A stretch of DNA of 15,901 nucleotides, taken from contig JAOUJX010000046.1 in assembly GCA_029882955.1 (NCBI GenBank), forward strand, positions 1 to 15,901. The letters are read 5' to 3'. The notes under the pieces are model-generated. The model did not search any database. It was given only the letters and a program-made list of their open reading frames with translations, and was not told where the DNA came from. Of the stretch, positions 7,608-13,088 are shown in pieces; positions within the stretch are counted from its first letter, which is position 1, and each line of letters starts with the position of its first letter. The stretch comes from Gammaproteobacteria bacterium (GTDB lineage: Bacteria; Pseudomonadota; Gammaproteobacteria; GCA-001735895). Both the position numbers and the translations under genes were made by a program.

Positions 7608-8216
7608 ATGAAACCGAGCCGTCTTGGAGCTATCATCATCGGATTTTGCAGTTTGATATCGTTCAGCCTGAACGCAGCGAGCGTTGATGCTGGAAAAGCT
7701 AAGAGTGCTATTTGCGCAGGCTGCCATGGACAGGATGGCAATAGTGTCAATGCAGTCTGGCCGAAACTGGCTGGTCAGCATGCTAGTTACCTGAGTAAAC
7801 AACTTCGCAACTTTAAAGATGGTAGTCGTGAAGATGCCGTTATGAAAGGTATGGTCGCAGCTTTGAGTGATGCTGATATAGCCGACATATCGGCTTATTT
7901 CGCCAGTCAGGCAATCAAAGGCGGTGCGTTCAATGCGGACCTGGTGGCGCTGGGTGAAAATATTTACCGTGGTGGTATCACCGAATCTTCGATTCCAGCC
8001 TGTATCGGCTGTCATAGCCCATCGGGTGACGGTAACGGCCCGGCGTCCTTCCCTTCTCTAAAAAGTCAGCATCCAGAATATATTGTGATGCAGCTAAATA
8101 AGTTCAAAGATGGTTCGCGCAGTAACGACTCGGGTAAAATGATGCAAAACGTAGCAAAGAGAATGTTAGAAAGCGAAATGCAGGCTGTCGCGGCTTACAT
8201 AGCAGGATTGCAGTAA
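7608..8216 (+). CDS. Di-haem cytochrome c4, periplasmic
   Basis: This is an electron carrier feeding terminal oxidases, exported to the periplasm and probably membrane-associated. The 202-residue precursor starts with a Sec signal peptide (residues 1-24, ending LNAA). Two homologous c-type domains follow. The first has CAGCH (36-40) and a probable Met82 axial ligand; the second has CIGCH (132-136) and a probable Met178/179 ligand. The repeated pattern HASYLSKQLRNFKDGSR / HPEYIVMQLNKFKDGSR shows the internal duplication typical of c4. The ATG at 7608 is chosen over upstream in-frame starts because it begins the signal peptide and has AGGAGA at 7598-7603. A longer frame back to 7482 would overlap ysxC. 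The gene lies between ysxC and dsbA, as in pseudomonads. Confidence 0.95.
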   Translation: MKPSRLGAIIIGFCSLISFSLNAASVDAGKAKSAICAGCHGQDGNSVNAVWPKLAGQHASYLSKQLRNFKDGSREDAVMKGMVAALSDADIADISAYFASQAIKGGAFNADLVALGENIYRGGITESSIPACIGCHSPSGDGNGPASFPSLKSQHPEYIVMQLNKFKDGSRSNDSGKMMQNVAKRMLESEMQAVAAYIAGLQ

Positions 8217-8225
8217 TAAAGCGAC

Positions 8226-8248
8226 AAGCCCTCTTAACAGGAGGGCTT
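8226..8248 (+). terminator. Hairpin after the cytochrome c4 gene
   Basis: A perfect 8-bp stem, AAGCCCTC (8226-8233) with GAGGGCTT (8241-8248), closes loop TTAACAG, 9 bp after the stop. It lacks a real T-run, so it may be a weak or attenuating terminator or an RNA-stabilising hairpin. Confidence 0.5.
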
Positions 8249-8277
8249 ATGCCTCTCAAACCGTTAATATTTACTTC

Positions 8278-8305
8278 GAACTTATTCAGCCTGGGTTCGG
8301 CCTTA
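8278..8305 (+). promoter_or_regulatory. Possible sigma-E-type promoter for dsbA
   Basis: GAACTT (8278-8283), 17 bp, then CCTTA (8301-8305) resembles the extracytoplasmic-stress promoter, with two differences in the -10. It would give a dsbA leader of about 50 nt. Periplasmic folding genes are common members of such regulons. GAACTT is frequent by chance, so this is only a candidate. It overlaps an inverted repeat, ACTTCGA (8273-8279) / TCGAAGT (8325-8331), that could fold the leader. Confidence 0.3.
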
Positions 8306-8362
8306 GCATTTTAAACTCCCGGTGTCGAAGTGAAGACAGTACTTTATTAAAGAGGAATTCTC

Positions 8363-8989
8363 ATGATTAAAAAAAGCATTTCCGGCCTTCTCATTGGTTT
8401 AATTTTCAGCACGCAGCTGCTGGCTCAGCAGGCATTTGTCGAAGGGGTCGACTATCAGCTCATTAACCCGCCAGTAAATACCTCTAGTCCGGATAAGGTC
8501 GTCGTTACCGAAATGTTCTGGTACGGTTGTCCGCATTGTTTCTCCTTTGAGCCCTTTGTTCAGAATTGGTCGGCTAATTTGTCTCAGGGCATTATATTCG
8601 AGCAGGTTCCTTCGGTTTTAAATCCGCGCTGGGGAGATCACGCACGCACTTATTACAGCCTGAAGCAAATGGGAGAGCTGGAGAAAGTTCACAGTAAATT
8701 ATTCGATGCTATCCATGTCGAACGTCAGCGCTTAAATCGTTTCGATGATATTGCTAAGTTCGTTGCTACACTGGGCGTTAATGAAGCCAAATTTCGAGAA
8801 GTTTATAATTCATTTCCAGTAGATGCACTTTTCCGGAAGAATTCAAAGATTGAGCAGAAATATGGTCACCGTGGCGTACCTTCGTTAATTGTAAATGGAA
8901 AATATCTGACTTCTGCTGGAATGGCCGGCAGTAATCAGCGTTTAATACAGGTGATCGACTTTTTGGCTAATAAAGAACTAAATCAGTAA
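8363..8989 (+). CDS. dsbA: Thiol:disulfide interchange protein DsbA
   Basis: DsbA is a periplasmic oxidant that introduces disulfide bonds into exported proteins and is recharged by DsbB. The 208-residue precursor has a Sec signal peptide (about 1-21, basic MIKK then a hydrophobic stretch ending LLAQ). The thioredoxin-fold active site is CPHC (56-59) within FWYGCPHCFSFEPF. The cis-proline loop is GVPS (171-174), followed by LIVNGKY. The start has AGAGGA at 8351-8356, seven bases upstream. It follows cytochrome c4 by 146 bp, with a hairpin between them, so it probably has its own promoter. Confidence 0.95.
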   Translation: MIKKSISGLLIGLIFSTQLLAQQAFVEGVDYQLINPPVNTSSPDKVVVTEMFWYGCPHCFSFEPFVQNWSANLSQGIIFEQVPSVLNPRWGDHARTYYSLKQMGELEKVHSKLFDAIHVERQRLNRFDDIAKFVATLGVNEAKFREVYNSFPVDALFRKNSKIEQKYGHRGVPSLIVNGKYLTSAGMAGSNQRLIQVIDFLANKELNQ

Positions 8990-9000
8990 TTTCGGTGAGT

Positions 9001-9025
9001 CCGCCTGAGATCAGAAATCAGGCGG
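9001..9025. terminator. Hairpin between convergent dsbA and HPt genes
   Basis: A perfect 8-bp GC-rich stem, CCGCCTGA (9001-9008) with TCAGGCGG (9018-9025), has a nine-base loop and fills the 41-bp gap between the two stop codons. Neither side has a strong T-run; it probably acts as a shared bidirectional terminator or 3'-end stabiliser. Confidence 0.55.
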
Positions 9026-9030
9026 CTAGA

Positions 9031-9369
9031 TTAGATAAGTTCGGCTTCTATTTGTTCTAATTCAGATTTTAATTGCTGTATAAAATTTGAAGATGCCGGC
9101 ATTTTTCCAGCATTGGCCTGTGCTTCCAGGCTCGCCGCCTGAGTTGAGAGCCTGTGACCGCCAAGATTAGCACTGCTTGATTTTAGGCTATGGGCATGGC
9201 GCGTGAATGCTTCAATATCACTATCGCTGAAGGCCTGCTCCAACGCGGCTAAGATTTCCTGTGTAGACTCGATAAAAATAGGGATCAGCTCTTCAATATC
9301 GTCACCCATATCTTCCCTGAGTTGATTAAAAGTGGCGTGGTCGATGGCTGTAGTATCGTTATGGGGCAT
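9031..9369 (-). CDS. Single-domain histidine phosphotransfer protein (HptB-like)
   Basis: This is a stand-alone HPt protein that shuttles phosphoryl groups between hybrid sensor kinases and a response regulator. The product is 112 residues, all-helical in appearance, with the HPt signature RHAHSLKSSSANLG (57-70). His60 is the expected phosphorylated residue. The motif has LKSSS where LKGSS is commonest. The start at 9369 (MPHND) is preferred because GAGAA precedes it by a normal distance. The in-frame ATG at 9396 has no ribosome binding site. It lies 48 bp downstream of the receiver/phosphatase gene on the same strand. That pairing is the HsbR-HptB arrangement of Pseudomonas, where HptB phosphorylates HsbR and controls motility, biofilm and small-RNA output. 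The specific HptB name is inferred from context. Confidence 0.85.
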   Translation of the reverse strand: MPHNDTTAIDHATFNQLREDMGDDIEELIPIFIESTQEILAALEQAFSDSDIEAFTRHAHSLKSSSANLGGHRLSTQAASLEAQANAGKMPASSNFIQQLKSELEQIEAELI

Positions 9370-9417
9370 GTTTTTCTCACGATTTAAGCGATTCATTTTA
9401 TGTGATGCATGGATTTT

Positions 9418-11109
9418 CTAGCTAACCCAGATAAAGGACGCTATAGCAATATTACCTTTTCCCTCGAATGACAGAGAATCACACAAGTTTTCGACTAGAA
9501 TTAAGCCCCTGCCACTTAGTGTCGCAGTGTCTTCTTCCTCAGGCTGATAATTTTGGTAATCGAACCCTTCGCCGCTGTCTTCTATGCGCAAATGAATACT
9601 CCTCCGGTCGCCTAATTGTTCAACGGCCAGCTCGAAATTCACATAACCGGTTTCAAGTGCTGAAAGGCGAGCCTTGCGTTCTTTATGATAACCGCTAAAG
9701 CCGGAATGATCCGACTTCAAACTCGATTCCAGCCCAAGGACGCCGTGGTCGAGAGCGTTTTTATAAAGCTCGGTGATGACCGTGAAAAATGATTGACGCT
9801 CTTCAGCGAAGTTTTCCATTTCCAGTATGTGATTAACTATAATTGGAACCGGGTTAGTTTCGCGTAGGCGTTTGCCTGAGAAATTAAGAGCGAGTTTCCA
9901 CTCGCCATGGTTACTTAGGGTTTTTGGGGCAGGGTGTTGAGGACCGATAACCTCCTCGTTCAACACCAGCTCTTTTAAACAGGTTAATTCGACCAGCGTA
10001 ACATCGTCGACCTGTGCTATGTCTCCACAAAAAAGATCCAGTCTCTGGAAAATATGGTCATACACCTTATTTGATGGTGCCTGGTTAATGGCATTAATCA
10101 ATCGCGATTCGCAAAACTCTTCGTCCTCTGAGTTTCTCGCTTCGATTAGTCCATCGCTATACATCAGGATTTTATCGTTTGGTTTTATGGGGACGAATTC
10201 GCAGATTTCCCGGGCATTAATATCCGCGACTATGCCAAGTGGTAAACCGCTAGATATGATTCGATGAGAGACTTCATTGGTAGCACCATCGACAACCAGT
10301 AAATCAGGCATACCTGCATTGAAAACGGTGGCGTACTCGAGTTGCTTATCGACGACTACCAGCTGCACGCCAAAAAACATACCGACGGGCAATAGTGATT
10401 TCAGTTTTTTATTAATACCGTTAAGTATATCTTCTGCTCTGAAACCTTTGGAAACCATGGCGTGAAATACTTCTGAAACGGGCATCGCACCAAGTGCCGC
10501 TGAAAGTCCATGCCCGGTAAAGTCACCTATTAAGAAAAACAGATCCAGAGAAGGTGAATAAGCCGAGAGCATCATATCGCCGCTAAATGTGCTCGCCGGG
10601 CGAATTTTACTTTTTATGTGCGGGTTTGAAATATTATGACCCTGAACTGCATTGATAAAAACAGATTCGGCGATCTCCTGCTCGCGGTGTATCATGCGGT
10701 ACATACTCTGGACTTCCCTGTTCAGCATTGAGATTCGTTGCATGGCACGTATTTTTGTACTCAGGATAAAACTGTCGTAAGGTTTGACTAGAACGTCGTC
10801 ACCACCCGCATCAATACAGCGCCCCAGGGCCTCCTCGTCGGTCATGGCGGTGAGAAATATAATTGGTACGAAGTGCTCACCGGAGGCCGCCTTGATCTGT
10901 CGGGCTGCTTCGTAACCATCTACTTCTGGCATCATCACATCCATAAATATGATGCTTGGGGTTTGTTCATGAAACAGCTCCACAGCTTCCCGCCCGTTAA
11001 CTGCCTCGATACAGTCATAGCCCTGTTTCTTCAGCAGTGACTTCAATATAAGACGATTAGTTTTTTCGTCGTCTACAATTAAAGCTTTACCGAGGTTGAT
11101 ATTATTCAT
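9418..11109 (-). CDS. Receiver-PP2C phosphatase-HATPase response regulator (HsbR-like)
   Basis: This is a 563-residue three-domain signalling protein. The receiver (about 1-125) has Asp13/Asp14, phospho-acceptor Asp57 in FMDVMMPEVDGY, Thr87 and Lys109. A short linker leads to a SpoIIE/RsbU-type PP2C phosphatase (about 165-378) with FSGDMM (175-180), GDFTGHGLSAA (195-205), YSDGLIEARN (317-326) and QVDDVTLV (366-373); its metal-binding aspartates are present. The C-terminal GHKL/RsbW-like kinase (about 415-563) has N-box ELYKNALDHG (447-456), DSGEGFD (511-517) and GRGL (533-536). In P. aeruginosa HsbR, the same architecture dephosphorylates or phosphorylates the STAS protein HsbA according to its receiver state, which is set by HptB. 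All catalytic motifs look intact. No STAS gene is nearby. No clear Shine-Dalgarno precedes the ATG. HsbR identity is a strong inference from architecture plus the HPt neighbour. Confidence 0.88.
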   Translation of the reverse strand: MNNINLGKALIVDDEKTNRLILKSLLKKQGYDCIEAVNGREAVELFHEQTPSIIFMDVMMPEVDGYEAARQIKAASGEHFVPIIFLTAMTDEEALGRCIDAGGDDVLVKPYDSFILSTKIRAMQRISMLNREVQSMYRMIHREQEIAESVFINAVQGHNISNPHIKSKIRPASTFSGDMMLSAYSPSLDLFFLIGDFTGHGLSAALGAMPVSEVFHAMVSKGFRAEDILNGINKKLKSLLPVGMFFGVQLVVVDKQLEYATVFNAGMPDLLVVDGATNEVSHRIISSGLPLGIVADINAREICEFVPIKPNDKILMYSDGLIEARNSEDEEFCESRLINAINQAPSNKVYDHIFQRLDLFCGDIAQVDDVTLVELTCLKELVLNEEVIGPQHPAPKTLSNHGEWKLALNFSGKRLRETNPVPIIVNHILEMENFAEERQSFFTVITELYKNALDHGVLGLESSLKSDHSGFSGYHKERKARLSALETGYVNFELAVEQLGDRRSIHLRIEDSGEGFDYQNYQPEEEDTATLSGRGLILVENLCDSLSFEGKGNIAIASFIWVS

Positions 11110-11264
11110 AAATGATTAATGTATATGCTGTGAAACTAAACGCCAACGTTATGATCGTTGGAGGCTTTTCTAATCCGTTCCTTCTGTTTAGTACAAATTA
11201 GTGAAAAAGCAAGAAGAAGTAGTTGTTTTGACCTGGTTCTCAGAAAAGCCACATGTGGCAAAAA
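11110..11264 (-). promoter_or_regulatory. Leader of the HsbR-like gene: hairpin and weak promoter candidate
   Basis: This is the 155-bp spacer between the recD stop and the HsbR-like start. Read on the minus strand it holds a 6-bp stem with a 7-base loop, CCAACG / CGTTGG (11143-11161), then TATACA (11125-11120) ten bases before the ATG. A TTGGCG (11146-11141) lies 15 bp upstream of that, a short but possible sigma-70 arrangement. If used, the mRNA would be nearly leaderless, in keeping with the absent ribosome binding site. The assignment is speculative. Confidence 0.25.
11248..11259. repeat. 12-bp perfect palindrome after recD
   Basis: GCCACATGTGGC is a perfect palindrome starting five bases after the recD stop codon (minus strand). 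It is flanked by four T on both sides when read in the recD direction. As RNA it could form only a short hairpin followed by TTTT, a weak terminator; as DNA it could be a dimeric protein site. Confidence 0.45.
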
Positions 11265-13088
11265 CTACTCCCACAGGAGCTTTGACGCAAGCCCTGAATA
11301 ACGTTGCCTGGTAGTTCGACAGGCAGTTTCCAGAGTAGATGTGGTAGCGTGAATGGCCAATTTGTTTTTTGCCCGGGTAAGGCCGGTATAAAGCAGCTCA
11401 CGAGACAGGGCATCCGAGGAGTTAGACGGCGGTAGAACCAGCACCACGGAATCGAATTCCGAGCCTTGCGATTTGTGGACTGTCATCGCCCAGGCACTTT
11501 CATACTCGGGTAGGCTATTGATCGGAAAATGACGTATGCCCTGACGAGTATCGCGGAAAAAAGCCTGTAATAGGCCGTTCTTATCGCGCCAGAGTAAACC
11601 AATATCTCCGTTGAAAAGCTCCAATTCGTAATCGTTGGAAAGAATTAGAACAGGTCGGGCATGAAAATTTGGTTCGCCGCTAATCCAGTGCTTTAGTCGC
11701 ATAGCTGCTTCGATTCGTTGGTTCATTTCTATATCGCCAAATGGACCGGAGTGCATCGCGCAGAGTACGCGACAACATTCAAACGCGTTGAAAGCTGTTT
11801 CGACATTATCGCTGGTAACGACTGCCCGATAATGGGCAAGAATATGATCGAGAGTAGATTGCTCAGGCCGGTCGACCTGGTTCGAAAACCATTCAATTTC
11901 GCTGCAACCGGACTGCAACAGTGATACTACACCGGCTATGTCGCCCTGATTAACCAGTGAGGCGAGCTGGCCGATGCCACTTTGTTGAGAGAAACGATAG
12001 CTTTGTTTTAGCAAAGCGATTGAGTCGGCAATGGCTGGAGAACTGTTTGAGGTTGGAATATCGGTTAAAGGCTCAGAGAGTATTTTGCCTAGTTTTTCTG
12101 TTAAACCGGTAGAATACTGGATGACTCGACCCTTACCAGTAATATCACCAAGCACATTACCCGCAGCGACCGCTGCTAGTTGATCACGGTCTCCAAGTAA
12201 TATGATTCGAGCATGACCGGGTAGCGCGTCCAGCAGTCGATACATAAGTGTCAGGTCGACCATTGAGGCCTCATCAATGACGACACAATCAACAGGCAAT
12301 AAATGTTGGTGCGAGTAGTGAAACCCCTTTGCTCTGTATCCTAGCAGGCGGTGGATTGTGCTGGCCTCGGTGGGGATGAGTTCGCGGATGCTGTCGTCGA
12401 TCGGACTATTTTCAAGCCCGCTTCTAATCGAATCCATCATGCGTGCCGCGGCTTTTCCGGTGGGTGCGGCTAGAGCGATTCTTGTATTGGAAGATTGTGA
12501 CAATAATACCGCCAGTATATTAATGACGGTGGTGGTTTTGCCAGTGCCGGGGCCACCGGAAATAACGGCGAATTTTTGAATTACGGAAAGCGCAACGGCG
12601 AGTTTCTGTTCGCTTAAGCGCTGGTCAGTTGATTTAGGATAGAGCTGGTCGAGTTGCTTAGAGAGCAATTCATAATCGAGCTGATGCTGGGTTTGCAGAC
12701 GTGATCTTATGGCCTGAGCAACCTGGGTCTCGTAAAACCAGTATCGGTATAAGTAGAGACGACTATTTTCCAGTACCAGTGGCGTTATTTCTCCGGGCAA
12801 ACCGACGCAATGATTTTGGAGCAAATCCTGGCACCATTGAGCAGTACTGATACCGGTTATTAGCTCCGAATTAGATAAACCTTCACAGTTAAAGATTAGT
12901 TTCTGTTGCATTTGCTCGAGATCGATACAGACATGTCCCTGCTGGTTTGCCTCGCTCACGAGTGCAGCGCTGAGCGCAGTCAGGCTATCGATATTTTCGT
13001 CGCTTTGCTCGGCGATGAAGCGAGCAAAGTAATAACTCAAAGGGTAAATTGCCGCTTGCCCGAGCAGGTTTTTCAATAGCGAGGTCAT
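11265..13088 (-). CDS. recD: Exodeoxyribonuclease V alpha subunit RecD
   Basis: RecD is the 5'-3' helicase subunit of RecBCD, which processes double-strand breaks for recombination. The 607-residue protein matches the E. coli length. After an N-terminal RecB-binding region it has Walker A GGPGTGKTTT (178-187, Lys184), Walker B DEASMVDL (272-279), GDRDQLAAVAAG (299-310), and C-terminal superfamily-1 motifs VHKSQGSEFD (537-546) and YTGLTRAKN (567-575). The start is ATG 13088 because it overlaps the recB TGA as ATGA, the usual coupled arrangement, and has AGGGGG upstream. The in-frame ATG at 13118 would add ten residues inside recB. The gene is co-transcribed with recB. Confidence 0.95.
   Translation of the reverse strand: MTSLLKNLLGQAAIYPLSYYFARFIAEQSDENIDSLTALSAALVSEANQQGHVCIDLEQMQQKLIFNCEGLSNSELITGISTAQWCQDLLQNHCVGLPGEITPLVLENSRLYLYRYWFYETQVAQAIRSRLQTQHQLDYELLSKQLDQLYPKSTDQRLSEQKLAVALSVIQKFAVISGGPGTGKTTTVINILAVLLSQSSNTRIALAAPTGKAAARMMDSIRSGLENSPIDDSIRELIPTEASTIHRLLGYRAKGFHYSHQHLLPVDCVVIDEASMVDLTLMYRLLDALPGHARIILLGDRDQLAAVAAGNVLGDITGKGRVIQYSTGLTEKLGKILSEPLTDIPTSNSSPAIADSIALLKQSYRFSQQSGIGQLASLVNQGDIAGVVSLLQSGCSEIEWFSNQVDRPEQSTLDHILAHYRAVVTSDNVETAFNAFECCRVLCAMHSGPFGDIEMNQRIEAAMRLKHWISGEPNFHARPVLILSNDYELELFNGDIGLLWRDKNGLLQAFFRDTRQGIRHFPINSLPEYESAWAMTVHKSQGSEFDSVVLVLPPSNSSDALSRELLYTGLTRAKNKLAIHATTSTLETACRTTRQRYSGLASKLLWE

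Noticed and set aside
9370..9396. Upstream ATG for the HPt protein
   Set aside because: No ribosome binding site; the ATG at 9369 has GAGAA at normal spacing and the domain needs no more residues.
9468..9698. Plus-strand frames opposite the HsbR-like gene
   Set aside because: They oppose well-conserved catalytic domains and encode no recognisable protein.
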